From Candidatus Babeliales bacterium (GTDB taxonomy: Bacteria; Babelota; Babeliae; Babelales; RVW-14), in assembly GCA_019746485.1 (NCBI GenBank), contig JAIERW010000002.1, positions 1-33,505 on the forward strand: a stretch of 33,505 nucleotides of DNA. The letters are read 5' to 3'. This document shows positions 1-9,018 of the stretch, piece after piece. Position numbers and translations under genes: made by a program. The notes under the pieces were generated by a model. The model saw only the letters and a program-made list of their open reading frames with translations, searched no databases and was not told where the DNA came from. The stretch's first letter is position 1. Every line of letters begins with the position of its first letter.

Positions 1-89
1 TTAAGAAAATTATCCATTTTATGGTAGTGACTAACAATTGATAGTACAACACAATTTCGTAACTCATTCACCAATTTCGAGGAGTTTTT

Positions 90-2048
90 ATGGTTTTTTT
101 TAGGCAACTAGCCTTCGCTATCCTACTTATGCAAGCGTCATCATTGACCGCAACTTCATCCGAAGAATTCAAAGGAATCACACAAAGAACACACAGAGTA
201 ACCTCTAAAACAACTCTAGAATTAGCAAAAAATAAAAGCCTACCTTCGCAACGCTTATCAAACAATATACCACGCCGTTCACTTGGCCGCATCACCCGCA
301 CAGCAAACGCAAACTCGCCCGCAATTGCCCGTTATCCTGAACTAAAAACATTAGACATGACCCAAGTGACAGAAGAAGAAGATCTGTTATTTCGCAGCCC
401 ACAACTTTTTGGCTTAAATTTTGACGTTGATTCACTTGATCAAGTTAACACCTTCCCACCAGATTGTACCGGCGTTGCAGGGCTTGATCAATTTGTTATT
501 TTTGGTAACAACATTATTAAAAGTTTTAACAAATCAACAGGTCAAGCCGACGGCGGCATTGATACCAACCCAAGCGCATTTTTTAGCGATCTTACCTCAA
601 ACCCAATTAGCGGCCCACGCATTCGCTACGACCGCGTAACCGGACGATGGATTTTGCTCGCGATAGATTATGACAATTCGTACGACAACAATAAAATTTT
701 ACTAGCAGTCAGCAACGAAAGCACCATAACACCCTACACGTACTGGTATTTTTACTCCATTAACGTTGGTTCAGGCATCTTCTTTGCTTTCCCAACTATT
801 GGTATCGACAGCCATGCTCTCTATATTGGCGGACATACCTACAGCAGCACCAACAGCGGCGTTGCTTTTGTTGTGCGCAAGAGTTCCGTGCTCAGCGGAG
901 GATCAATCGTTTACACACGCTTTAATGACTTAATTGATCTTGAAACCTTCCACGGACCATTCGTACCACAAGGTGTTGATAATTTTGATGCCAACCCAGA
1001 ATACGGCTATTTTATTGGCGTTGATAACGCAAGCTTTGGCATGCTGGCAATGCGCCGTGTTTCAAACCCAGGCGGCACGCCAACAATTTCAGGAAATATT
1101 CTTATCAGTGTTCCATCAACAACCTATCCTCTCCTTGTTCGCCATCTTGGCAATGATAATGGCTATTTTGGAAGACTCGACAGCCTCGACGATCGCTTAA
1201 CCTGCGCACATATTAGAAATAATAGATTGTGGACAATTCACAATATTGCAACAAACAATGAGGGTATTAGTTCTTATTCTGTAGACCTAACACGCACCGC
1301 AAGCAGATGGTATGAATTTGATGTCAGCGGCTTTGGAACACCAGAACTTATACAAGCAGGAACTCTTTTTGATGCAACAGCAGTCAATGAACCTACCGAC
1401 AAATCATATTGGACCCCTTCGATCATGACGTCAGGACAAGGACACATGGCAATTGGTTGCAACGTTGCTGGGCGCTACCGCCATGCCGATGCCACCACCG
1501 TTGGCCGTCTTGCAACTGATACGCTGGGCACCACACAAGAGCTACGCCGCATCACCCAAACAGAATTTGCCTACAACCCACCGGCAGACCCAGGCAGCTA
1601 TTACGGCCGCGCATGGGGAGCTTATTCTTATACATCAGTTGATCCATGTGACGACATGACTTTGTGGACTATTCAAGAATATTGCAATGACGAAAATTCA
1701 TGGGGCGTTATTGTGCAAAACCTTGGCGCACTCCCTCCAGCACGACCAGTAGAAACCTCACCAGTCAGAGTCCCAACTAATCAAGAATCAGTTAACGTCA
1801 GAATTCAAGGCCTTGACCAACGAGGTTCCGGATTTTTTGATTCTGGCGAAGGCTTTGATTGCAGACTTCAGGTAGAAATTTCTGGCGGAGTTCAGGTAAA
1901 CAGCGTAGAAGTTATTGATAAAAACACGCTCCTACTTAACATTTCTACCATCAATGCCCCCGTTGGTTCAAAAACGGTTACCGTTACCAACCCTGACGGG
2001 CAGTTTACGCGCGGACAAAGTATTTTAAGTATTTGTCCTGAAGAATAA
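90..2048 (+). CDS. Large exported protein with C-terminal IPT/TIG-like domain (paralog 1)
   Basis: The product has 652 residues and starts with a hydrophobic signal peptide (about residues 1-22). The ATG follows a good ribosome binding site (GAGGAG, about 5 bases upstream). The long middle part (about residues 100-560) is rich in aromatic, Gly and Asn residues and contains GVDNFDANP and DPCDDMT motifs, consistent with an extracellular beta-rich fold, perhaps a propeller. The last ~90 residues end in TVTNPDG, as in IPT/TIG immunoglobulin-like domains. The gene directly downstream encodes a full-length paralog. A location on the cell surface or outside the cell is likely. I recognise no catalytic motif and assign no function. 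Confidence 0.85.
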   Translation: MVFFRQLAFAILLMQASSLTATSSEEFKGITQRTHRVTSKTTLELAKNKSLPSQRLSNNIPRRSLGRITRTANANSPAIARYPELKTLDMTQVTEEEDLLFRSPQLFGLNFDVDSLDQVNTFPPDCTGVAGLDQFVIFGNNIIKSFNKSTGQADGGIDTNPSAFFSDLTSNPISGPRIRYDRVTGRWILLAIDYDNSYDNNKILLAVSNESTITPYTYWYFYSINVGSGIFFAFPTIGIDSHALYIGGHTYSSTNSGVAFVVRKSSVLSGGSIVYTRFNDLIDLETFHGPFVPQGVDNFDANPEYGYFIGVDNASFGMLAMRRVSNPGGTPTISGNILISVPSTTYPLLVRHLGNDNGYFGRLDSLDDRLTCAHIRNNRLWTIHNIATNNEGISSYSVDLTRTASRWYEFDVSGFGTPELIQAGTLFDATAVNEPTDKSYWTPSIMTSGQGHMAIGCNVAGRYRHADATTVGRLATDTLGTTQELRRITQTEFAYNPPADPGSYYGRAWGAYSYTSVDPCDDMTLWTIQEYCNDENSWGVIVQNLGALPPARPVETSPVRVPTNQESVNVRIQGLDQRGSGFFDSGEGFDCRLQVEISGGVQVNSVEVIDKNTLLLNISTINAPVGSKTVTVTNPDGQFTRGQSILSICPEE

Positions 2049-2059
2049 CTTCTCTCAAG

Positions 2060-2094
2060 GGGCACCGTAACTGGCGCCCCTTTTCTTTTTTTCT
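2060..2094 (+). terminator. Intrinsic terminator after paralog 1
   Basis: GGGGC pairs with GCCCC, with a short inner CC/GG extension, and is followed by a long T-rich tract (2082-2100). It lies between the two paralogs, so the second may need its own promoter or read-through. Confidence 0.7.
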
Positions 2095-2115
2095 TTTCTT
2101 TTTGAGGAATTACCT

Positions 2116-4056
2116 ATGATATTTTTTAACAAATACACTGCAATTTTTTTTATAGTAAGTGCAATCACGCATCAACTTTCGGCCACGCCCGATGGCTACA
2201 CGCTCGGCGTTATGCGTACCGGCGAACATGCAGTAACTCAAACAACTGCCGAAATGATGCTTCATAATGCACAACACGCAGCCAGTCCAAACAGAGCACC
2301 GCGCATCTACCGACCATTTATCAACCAAGCCCGCGCAACGCTACCACAAAACCCTGATTCTCCAGCACTAGCACAGTTTCCCACCAGAACACCAGAAAGT
2401 AGTGAAGAACTAATTCGCAGTCCTCAACAACTTGGCGTTCATTTTAAAGGCACTGCACTCCCAGAGCTCAACCTATTTCCACCCGACAGCATGGGTACCG
2501 TAGGGCCAACACAATTTGTTGTTGCGGTTAACAACTTGATCAGAAGTTTTAATAAAACAACCGGATTGATTGACGGCAATATCAACATTCACATGGATGC
2601 ATTTTTTGCTAGTGTCAGTGGCGATATTACCAGCGACCCACGTATACGCTACGATCGATTTACCAATCGCTGGTTTATTCTTTGCATCGACATAACCCGC
2701 CCAAGCAACAATCGCATTTTAATTGCCGTAAGTAACACCAGCACTATTACGCCTTCAACAATCTGGAGCCTTTATGCAATACCTGCAGGAACCGGTGTTT
2801 TTTACGATTATCCAACGCTAGGAATTGATCAGAACGCTTTGTACATTGGCGGCAATGCTTTTAGCAACAGCAACACCGGCTCCATGTTTGTTGTTCGCAA
2901 AAGCTCAGTCACCAGCGGTGGCCCAATTGTTTACACGCGCTTTGACAATTTGATTAGCCCTCAAACAGGTCGCGGACTTTTTGCTCCGCAAGGCGTTGAT
3001 AATTTTGATGCAAATCCAACAAGCGGATATTTTGTTGGCGTTGATAATGCAACCTTTGGCACGCTCATTGTGCGACGCGTTAACGACCCAGCAGGCACGC
3101 CAAGCCTCTCGCCAAATCTTATCATAACGGTGCCCGCAACAGCATATCCAATTACCGTTCCTCATTTGGGCAATACCAGAGGCACTACCGGAAAACTAGA
3201 TGGTCTTGATGACCGTTTAATTTGCGCGCACATTAGAAATAATCAGCTGTGGACAACGCATGGTATTGGCGTGAATAATGTTGGTATCAGTTCAAACCGT
3301 CAGAGCATAACACGCGATGGCTGCCGCTGGTATGCCCTTAACCTTGCACCAGCAACACCAACAATTGCTCAAGTTGGTACTGTTTTTGACAGAACAACAA
3401 CCAACCTTACCACCGGACGTTCATATTGGATGCCTTCGCTCATGACTTCAGGTCAAGGGCATATGGCTCTTGGTTGCAGCGTTGCAAGCTCTGGACTTTA
3501 TGCCAATGCGGCAACCGTTGGCCGCTTATTTGCAGACACACTTAATACCACAGAAACTGTTGTGCAAATTACTGCAGCAACCACCGCTTACAACCCACCA
3601 GGAGATCCTGGTAGCATTCGCGAAGGCCGTCGCTGGGGCGATTATTCTTACACATCGCTTGACCCATGCGATGATATGACCATGTGGACGATTCAAGAAT
3701 ATTGTGATGCCACTAATTCGTGGGGCGTTTTTGTGCAACAATTATTAGCCCCACCGCCAGCACAACCAATCAGCATAGTTCCTTCATCGCTTGCTCGCAA
3801 CCAAAGCTCAGTCAACATTACCGTTACCGGCCAACAAACAGGTGGTGCAGCGTTTTATGATCCAGGCGCAAACTTTTCTTGTCGTTTGGCCGTAAACATT
3901 GCAGGAGTTACGGTAAACAGTGCAACATTTGTTAACGGCACAACCATAACCGCAAACATTTCTACCGTTGGTGCAACGACCGGTGCAAAAAGCATTACCG
4001 TTACCAATCCTGATGGACAGCAAAGAACAGGCAACAATCTTTTAACCATCACCTAA
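2116..4056 (+). CDS. Large exported protein with C-terminal IPT/TIG-like domain (paralog 2)
   Basis: The product has 646 residues with a signal peptide (about 1-23) and a ribosome binding site (GAGGAA) 7 bases before the ATG. It aligns with the preceding protein over its whole length: both contain the RIRYDR, YIGG, GVDNFDANP, MTSGQGHMA and DPCDDMT motifs and end in a domain with NISTV/NISTI and TVTNPDG. The N-terminal ~90 residues diverge most. This is a tandem duplication whose copies have diverged at sequence level while keeping the same architecture, which suggests selection on both. It is probably surface-exposed or secreted. The function is unknown. Confidence 0.85.
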   Translation: MIFFNKYTAIFFIVSAITHQLSATPDGYTLGVMRTGEHAVTQTTAEMMLHNAQHAASPNRAPRIYRPFINQARATLPQNPDSPALAQFPTRTPESSEELIRSPQQLGVHFKGTALPELNLFPPDSMGTVGPTQFVVAVNNLIRSFNKTTGLIDGNINIHMDAFFASVSGDITSDPRIRYDRFTNRWFILCIDITRPSNNRILIAVSNTSTITPSTIWSLYAIPAGTGVFYDYPTLGIDQNALYIGGNAFSNSNTGSMFVVRKSSVTSGGPIVYTRFDNLISPQTGRGLFAPQGVDNFDANPTSGYFVGVDNATFGTLIVRRVNDPAGTPSLSPNLIITVPATAYPITVPHLGNTRGTTGKLDGLDDRLICAHIRNNQLWTTHGIGVNNVGISSNRQSITRDGCRWYALNLAPATPTIAQVGTVFDRTTTNLTTGRSYWMPSLMTSGQGHMALGCSVASSGLYANAATVGRLFADTLNTTETVVQITAATTAYNPPGDPGSIREGRRWGDYSYTSLDPCDDMTMWTIQEYCDATNSWGVFVQQLLAPPPAQPISIVPSSLARNQSSVNITVTGQQTGGAAFYDPGANFSCRLAVNIAGVTVNSATFVNGTTITANISTVGATTGAKSITVTNPDGQQRTGNNLLTIT

Positions 4057-4091
4057 AAAATTGAGCGGGAGTGGGCTATTTGCTCACTCCC
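4055..4091 (-). terminator. Terminator hairpin overlapping the stop of the 267-aa gene
   Basis: A 10-bp stem (GGGAGTGGGC against GCTCACTCCC, one G-T pair) has a TATTT loop at 4067-4091. Read on the minus strand it is followed by AATTTTTT, so it terminates the minus-strand gene whose stop codon (4076-4078) lies inside the stem. It may also block convergent transcription from paralog 2. Confidence 0.75.
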
Positions 4092-4879
4092 CACAACCAC
4101 TCAGACCAACTCGTTTGCCAAACATCTTTAAAAAATTCTTTCCATGAAGAACTTTTTGCAAAATCTTCCAAAACAACTTTCTGCTTTGTCTGCCGAGCTG
4201 ATTTAACCGTTTCTGGCGCATCAACAAACTTTCTCTGCTCAAGCTCTGATGGAGACCCAAAATTGACACTCGTCAAACCACTGAAATAACAATGTAAAAT
4301 CCATGCAGGATTTGGCAGACAATCATAGTCGGTTCTACCCAAAACTTCGCGAACCTTTTGCAATACCTGCGTGTACATTACACTCGTCTTATCAAAATAG
4401 GCCTGCAACCAGTAACAATATTTCCACTTGAGCAAGTTATACACTTTGGGCGCTCCCTCATGCGGGCAACCAACAGTAACACACGCTAAGTAATCTTCTT
4501 GGGCACGTACTAGTGAAAGCAGCATGTAGAAAAACATCAAAGAAAATTCATCAGGCGACAACATCAACCCCTTCTGCAATCTGCGCACATGGTGCCGCAC
4601 CAGCATGTACATCATAGGCACATGTTGAAGCTTGGCACCTTCAAAGATCAACGACACCATCGCTTCTTTGGGCTCGTCCTCGGTGTAGTAGTACGCCCAC
4701 GTGAGCAAATCAGCATATTTTTGATCGCGCATAAGACCACCAAGCGCCTGTAAAGTTCCCTGTTTCCACTCACCCGGATAGGCATAATGAAAAACGCCCG
4801 ATGCCCCACACAATAAAGAAGGACTTATCACCACAAGGCTCAACGCTAATGCAAAGGCACGCACACGCGTAAACTTCAT
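4076..4879 (-). CDS. Exported protein of unknown function
   Basis: The product has 267 residues with an N-terminal signal peptide (basic MKFTRVR, hydrophobic core to about residue 25, then CGASG). The C of LLCGAS could be a lipobox-like cysteine, but the match is imperfect. The start is supported by AAGGAG five bases before the ATG. The mature part is mostly helical in appearance, with several Tyr/Leu-rich segments and four scattered cysteines. No known domain is recognised. A strong terminator hairpin lies only about 25 bases upstream of the start codon. Confidence 0.75.
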   Translation of the reverse strand: MKFTRVRAFALALSLVVISPSLLCGASGVFHYAYPGEWKQGTLQALGGLMRDQKYADLLTWAYYYTEDEPKEAMVSLIFEGAKLQHVPMMYMLVRHHVRRLQKGLMLSPDEFSLMFFYMLLSLVRAQEDYLACVTVGCPHEGAPKVYNLLKWKYCYWLQAYFDKTSVMYTQVLQKVREVLGRTDYDCLPNPAWILHCYFSGLTSVNFGSPSELEQRKFVDAPETVKSARQTKQKVVLEDFAKSSSWKEFFKDVWQTSWSEWLWGVSK

Positions 4880-4899
4880 ATCAACTCCTTCTCATTTTA

Positions 4900-4941
4900 A
4901 AAAAAAGTCCTTCAACTGTCACGCGACAATTGAAGGACTTT
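4900..4941 (-). terminator. Strong intrinsic terminator after the 408-aa gene
   Basis: AAGTCCTTCAA pairs with TTGAAGGACTT and an inner TGTC/GACA extends the stem. On the minus strand a run of eight T follows. It sits 26 bases past the end of the 408-residue gene and just before the ribosome binding site of the 267-residue gene. Confidence 0.85.
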
Positions 4942-4967
4942 AACGTTTTTACTTAAAAAATTAACCC

Positions 4968-6194
4968 CTACAAACCTACAAATACTCTAAGGTCTGTTAT
5001 GCTAAAGCCTTCGCACAAGCTCCACCACTCCATTTGACAACCGCCATAAACCGTTGCCAAAGTGCCTCCCGCAAGAACAACTAATACCGACAATCCTGCC
5101 GTTACTTTACCAAGACTTGAAGCTGGGACAAAACGAGAAGCAGTTTTTGCCCAACCAGTTGCTTGTTCTGGCGCTTCTTGCGCCTTTTTTAGTTGCACCG
5201 CAGCTGCCCGCAATGCCACAGCAATGCTCAGCATTTTTTTAAGCATGTTGGCAGTTTGTGCTGGATCAAGACGAGATTCTATACTTCTCTGTACTGCTTC
5301 CAGTAAGTCGTTTACTTCTTCTACAACCAATGGTTCAGCTTGATCTTCAGCCATTTGCCCCAATGTTTGTAACTCACGACGTGCAGCATTTTCTAAGCCA
5401 TCAGCCAATTGATAAATATCTTTGTTATCAACAAAAACTTGTGATTCCAAATTGCGACTCAAAATAAATGCTCGCGCCAACAACTGACGAATTTCTAGCG
5501 CAACCTCTTCTTGATTCTCATTCTCTTCACCATCAACATCCTCCAGGCCGCCAACTAGCTCTTCATCCTCATCGCTACTAGAACCAGGCACAAGAGTACC
5601 TTGCGAAAAATCAGCGCTATAAAAGCTTGAACAGGAACCACTATTGGCATCTACATGCCGATCTGGGGAGCCGGCAAATCGTTCAGGAGTGCTTTCAGGA
5701 GTACTCAATATCACCACATCAGTTCTTTTTGGCGAAGCAGGCGGGGTACTTCTTTCAGGGCTTTTCCCAAAAATATCAGAATTGTTTTCATCAAAAAAAA
5801 CTTCACCCGTATCAAAACTATTACCTGTTCTTTGCAATAATACTTGCTCACTTGCTGTTGTTACTTCTGCCGGCATTTCAACAGGAATATCAACAAGAAC
5901 TGGTATTGAGGTTTTTTTTGTATTTTTTTTTGTTGATGGCGCAACATTGGCAACATACTGCAATTCCTTGCCAATCCAACTACGCTCTATTGAACGTTTT
6001 TTTGCACCTGCCTTTTGATATTTCTCAAAATCTTCACGTAAAACCTTGCCAGTATAAACACGCCCTCGCTCGGTTCTTGTCACTTCAACAAAATTAAAAT
6101 CAAATTCTTCAGTCTTTTCCTCAGAAGGGGCTGCTGCTTGTACCGAGCAACTCAAAAGCATAAAGACAAAAGTAATACTTAATAATTTTTTCAT
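4968..6194 (-). CDS. Exported acidic protein with C-terminal membrane anchor
   Basis: The product has 408 residues from an ATG that follows AGAGG (a second in-frame ATG lies two codons upstream). Signal peptide: about residues 1-21, ending SVQAAA. Residues ~100-220 are low-complexity, rich in Ser, Pro, Thr, Glu and Asp, including a DEDEE run. Residues ~225-350 look helical. A transmembrane segment near residues 365-385 is followed by a short tail containing MEWW. That tail resembles the end of the 232-residue protein encoded just upstream. No enzymatic motif is seen. This would be an anchored protein with a long disordered, probably extracytoplasmic, region. Confidence 0.75.
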   Translation of the reverse strand: MKKLLSITFVFMLLSCSVQAAAPSEEKTEEFDFNFVEVTRTERGRVYTGKVLREDFEKYQKAGAKKRSIERSWIGKELQYVANVAPSTKKNTKKTSIPVLVDIPVEMPAEVTTASEQVLLQRTGNSFDTGEVFFDENNSDIFGKSPERSTPPASPKRTDVVILSTPESTPERFAGSPDRHVDANSGSCSSFYSADFSQGTLVPGSSSDEDEELVGGLEDVDGEENENQEEVALEIRQLLARAFILSRNLESQVFVDNKDIYQLADGLENAARRELQTLGQMAEDQAEPLVVEEVNDLLEAVQRSIESRLDPAQTANMLKKMLSIAVALRAAAVQLKKAQEAPEQATGWAKTASRFVPASSLGKVTAGLSVLVVLAGGTLATVYGGCQMEWWSLCEGFSITDLRVFVGL

Positions 6195-6312
6195 TCTCAT
6201 CCTCTTTAAACTACCTTGACTGTTTTCACGACAACGCTCACTAGACGTAATGATTACCAATATTCAATAAAATAATCAAGGTTATCATAGTTTGAGATGT
6301 TGAAAAAATTGT

Positions 6313-7011
6313 TTAAATGATATTAAGCAACGATTTAAAAAAGTCAGGCAGACTCATACCTGGTACCACCATAACCCACCATTCCATGTAGTTACCAAGC
6401 AACATAACACCCAAGGCTGCTCCAAGACCACCAAGAGACCACATCAATATTCGCTTGTACAATTGTAACCGCACGTGGTCAACAATAACACCCGGCGCAG
6501 CTTGGTTCATGGTATCAATATTTTGTTCCATTTTTGTTTTAACAATCATTAAAACCTGAAAAACTTCACCCAAAACTTTGGCAACATCCAGTGCAGTTGA
6601 ACGACTTGTTCCTTGAATAATAGCAGTAAACTGACGATAATTTTCATCCAACTCATTCAAATGGCCCGCCAACTCAGCGTCAGATTCATCAACTTCTTCT
6701 TGCAATAACTTTTGTATATATTCATCAGCTTTTGTCTGCCAGTCCTGCACATCTTTAAAAACTGCTTGTTCAAAATCCCCACATGTCTTGCTCAAGCTTT
6801 CAATGCGCGCTCTAACCGCCGGTGTTTGTTGTTTATGCTTGAGTGTTTCAAGATCGCTATGCAGTGCCTGCAAAAGATTATACTGAGCGTGCAATACCGT
6901 GATACCCTGTTCGATATTAGTGTACACACCTTCTCCACTGCCAGCACCAAAAACCTCAGTCGCTGTCAAGCCAAAGCCCAACAGAACCACCAATTTTATA
7001 GTCTTCTTCAT
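6313..7011 (-). CDS. Exported helical protein with C-terminal membrane anchor
   Basis: The product has 232 residues. I chose the ATG giving MKKTIKL because AAGGAG lies six bases upstream; an ATG five codons earlier has no such site. A signal peptide ends near VFGAG (residue ~22). Residues 30-180 are predominantly helical with heptad-like Leu spacing. A transmembrane segment (about 190-210) is followed by MEWW and a short amphipathic tail, as in the 408-residue protein. The start lies about 55 bases inside the end of the upstream gene, so translation is probably coupled. The function is unknown. Confidence 0.7.
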   Translation of the reverse strand: MKKTIKLVVLLGFGLTATEVFGAGSGEGVYTNIEQGITVLHAQYNLLQALHSDLETLKHKQQTPAVRARIESLSKTCGDFEQAVFKDVQDWQTKADEYIQKLLQEEVDESDAELAGHLNELDENYRQFTAIIQGTSRSTALDVAKVLGEVFQVLMIVKTKMEQNIDTMNQAAPGVIVDHVRLQLYKRILMWSLGGLGAALGVMLLGNYMEWWVMVVPGMSLPDFFKSLLNII

Positions 7012-7597
7012 CGCCTTCTCCTTCATAATTTTTTTGAACCAATATTACAATCTCATCAAAAAAACTTTTTACCTCAAACGTATGTCCAGCAAGCAGGTCA
7101 GTTATAACCTTTTGGACAGTTGCCATAACGTCAGGCGCTGCCCAACCCATATCGCTGTTAGAGCGTTTGCGTTTAGGCGATTCGACAGGAAGAATTTTTT
7201 GATTTTCTAAAAGATTAACATGAGCTGTTGCAAAAATTCTAAGCGCACGTTCAAATACTTTTTTTGTCTCACCAAAATTTTGCACAACCAGTTTCTCACT
7301 ATTTGTTAAATAAGAAAAAATAGAAAAAACTGATGAGCAAATCACATTAGACAACGTTGCTTTTTCTTCACAAGAAAGCACGAACTGATCAAGCTGAACA
7401 GACAACAAAACTTGGTCAACAAAAGTAAGAACTTGATTCAGATAATCGCTATCAAGGAACACATAATAATCGTTTTTCTTTATCAAATAATCAAGTTTAA
7501 CGTTGGCAATTTTTTTCTTTAGTTGCTGATAATCAAGAGCTACGCCCAAACACTGCGCATGCAAAAAAAAGAAAAATACTGCCAACAAAATCTTCAT
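6956..7597 (-). CDS. Small exported protein, divergent paralog family
   Basis: The product has 213 residues and starts with a strong signal peptide (MKILLAVFFFFLHAQ). Its start overlaps the stop of the upstream gene by four bases (ATGA), which indicates translational coupling. The mature part is helical. Near the C-terminus the pattern LL-x6-V-x2-FF resembles motifs in the products of 7594-8196 and 8352-8987, suggesting divergent paralogs. The last ~25 residues are acidic (EGEGDEED). No function is assigned. Confidence 0.7.
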   Translation of the reverse strand: MKILLAVFFFFLHAQCLGVALDYQQLKKKIANVKLDYLIKKNDYYVFLDSDYLNQVLTFVDQVLLSVQLDQFVLSCEEKATLSNVICSSVFSIFSYLTNSEKLVVQNFGETKKVFERALRIFATAHVNLLENQKILPVESPKRKRSNSDMGWAAPDVMATVQKVITDLLAGHTFEVKSFFDEIVILVQKNYEGEGDEEDYKIGGSVGLWLDSD

Positions 7598-8196
7598 GAT
7601 TCAAGCTCCCTAACGCCTGATTTTTCGGGCAATTCTTCAAGCGTTGTTGGCCATTCTTCAAAGTACGGAACAACATTAAGCATTCCTCTGCCCAAAAGCT
7701 CATCAACGATGGTTTGAAGACCTATCATCTTTTCAGGATTGATCAAATCAGCACCTCGACCACCCTGCCTCTCATAGTTCATATGTACCGCCTGAATCAA
7801 AGATAACATCTCAATACATGTGTCAAACTTATTGAGATGAGAATATCCACGCACTTCTTCATTTTCTGCTAAAGAAGAAAAGCATCGCGTTAATGATTCA
7901 ACAACTTCGTGGTGATTGACAACACTACCCTCAAGCCCAACTTGTTCTCGAAGCTCTACTCGTTCTTGCATTAATTCGGCAAGATTTAGTTCAGCAGATT
8001 TATCTCTACGCGGTGATAACCGTGATGCCATGCGCACCATACGATCGCGAAAGCCCCCACTGCCATCAGAACTACCCCTGCGATGAGAAGGACGTCCTCT
8101 TTTTTGATCAGACGACGACGATGATGCTGAAAAACAAATAGTATTTAAACAGACTACCAATAGAAAACTACCCACTACTTTCCCCAAAATCCCCAT
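7594..8196 (-). CDS. Small exported Ser/Arg-rich protein, divergent paralog family
   Basis: The product has 200 residues from the ATG preceded by GGAGGGG. A longer reading adds 20 residues but lacks a good ribosome binding site and would bury the signal peptide. After the signal peptide (about 1-25) comes a Ser-rich, then Arg-rich basic linker (about 26-80), followed by a helical domain. The C-terminal segment DELLGRGMLNVVPYFEE matches the pattern in the neighbouring 211-residue protein (NGWLGEGVMDVTLFFQS). The function is unknown. Confidence 0.7.
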   Translation of the reverse strand: MGILGKVVGSFLLVVCLNTICFSASSSSSDQKRGRPSHRRGSSDGSGGFRDRMVRMASRLSPRRDKSAELNLAELMQERVELREQVGLEGSVVNHHEVVESLTRCFSSLAENEEVRGYSHLNKFDTCIEMLSLIQAVHMNYERQGGRGADLINPEKMIGLQTIVDELLGRGMLNVVPYFEEWPTTLEELPEKSGVRELES

Positions 8197-8237
8197 AAGC
8201 CCCTCCCCAAAGGTGATTATGTTACCAACTATGCTCT

Positions 8238-8273
8238 CTAAAAATCGCGCCAACACGTTGCGCGTGCTTTTAG
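8238..8273. other. Inverted repeat upstream of the 200-aa gene
   Basis: CTAAAA pairs with TTTTAG and, further in, CGCGC with GCGCG, around an ACACG-type loop. It lies 42-77 bases upstream of the start codon, in the leader or promoter region. It could be a leader hairpin or an operator. No T-tract follows on the minus strand. Confidence 0.35.
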
Positions 8274-8295
8274 CGTAGCATAGTCAGTTATGGGC

Positions 8296-8329
8296 AAAAA
8301 ATAGTTTGTTCAATTTGGGGTAAATTGAA
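8296..8329 (-). terminator. Probable terminator after the 211-aa gene
   Basis: An 8-bp perfect stem (TTCAATTT/AAATTGAA) has a 5-base loop at 8309-8329. On the minus strand a T6 tract follows seven bases later. It separates the 8352-9735 genes from the 200-residue gene. Confidence 0.5.
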
Positions 8330-8351
8330 TAGCAAATACAGAGCAGATACT

Positions 8352-8987
8352 TTATGCGTCAGCTATTTTGGTAGCCTTGATTTGTTCTAGAGAATCACGC
8401 ATGCTCTGAAAAAAAAGCGTAACATCCATCACTCCTTCCCCAAGCCAACCATTAAATAAAATTTGGAAACTTTCCTGAACATGTTCATTTATTGGCTGTT
8501 CAGATGATGCTATAGAATATTTTAGGTACCCAAGATGTTTAAGATGACCCTTGTAGGCTTTTTCATAAAGCTTCATAATGCGTAAACACAGCGGTTTTCT
8601 TACTAATTCATCAACTACTTCACAAGAAACCAAACGCGTCAATAAATCATGAATCTGTTCAAAAACATTCCCATTAATCATAGACTCCGACGTTACATAC
8701 AAATGAGCAAACGAAAACTTGAGAGTAATCTCTTGCTCGAGAATTCTTAAATCATCTAAAGCTTTCTGTAATGGGCTTAAAGCTGAACCGCGCGGCGAAC
8801 CCTTTGGAGAAGAAGATGGCGATTTTTGACCTCCCCCACTCAAATGCTTGCCAAAAAAACTCGAAAGTGAGCCGCTACGCTTGCGCCCACCTCCATCACC
8901 ATCATTATTTGCTGCAGCCCAACAAGAAACATGAGCACTCAACACTACCACCACGCAAAAACTAACAACGCCCAGCTTTTTTTTCAT
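8352..8987 (-). CDS. Small exported Ser/Gly-rich protein, divergent paralog family
   Basis: The product has 211 residues starting at the MKKK ATG, which AAAGGA precedes by about 8 bases. Longer in-frame starts overlap the upstream gene and lack a signal-peptide-like N-terminus. The signal peptide ends near CWAAA (about residue 24). A Gly/Ser/Pro-rich basic linker (about 25-70, with repeated SPxGSP-like units) leads into a helical domain. The C-terminal motif LGEGVMDVTLFF links it to the neighbouring small exported proteins. The function is unknown. Confidence 0.7.
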   Translation of the reverse strand: MKKKLGVVSFCVVVVLSAHVSCWAAANNDGDGGGRKRSGSLSSFFGKHLSGGGQKSPSSSPKGSPRGSALSPLQKALDDLRILEQEITLKFSFAHLYVTSESMINGNVFEQIHDLLTRLVSCEVVDELVRKPLCLRIMKLYEKAYKGHLKHLGYLKYSIASSEQPINEHVQESFQILFNGWLGEGVMDVTLFFQSMRDSLEQIKATKIADA

Positions 8988-9018
8988 AATTCGGTCCTTT
9001 ATCGTTGTAACCATCACA

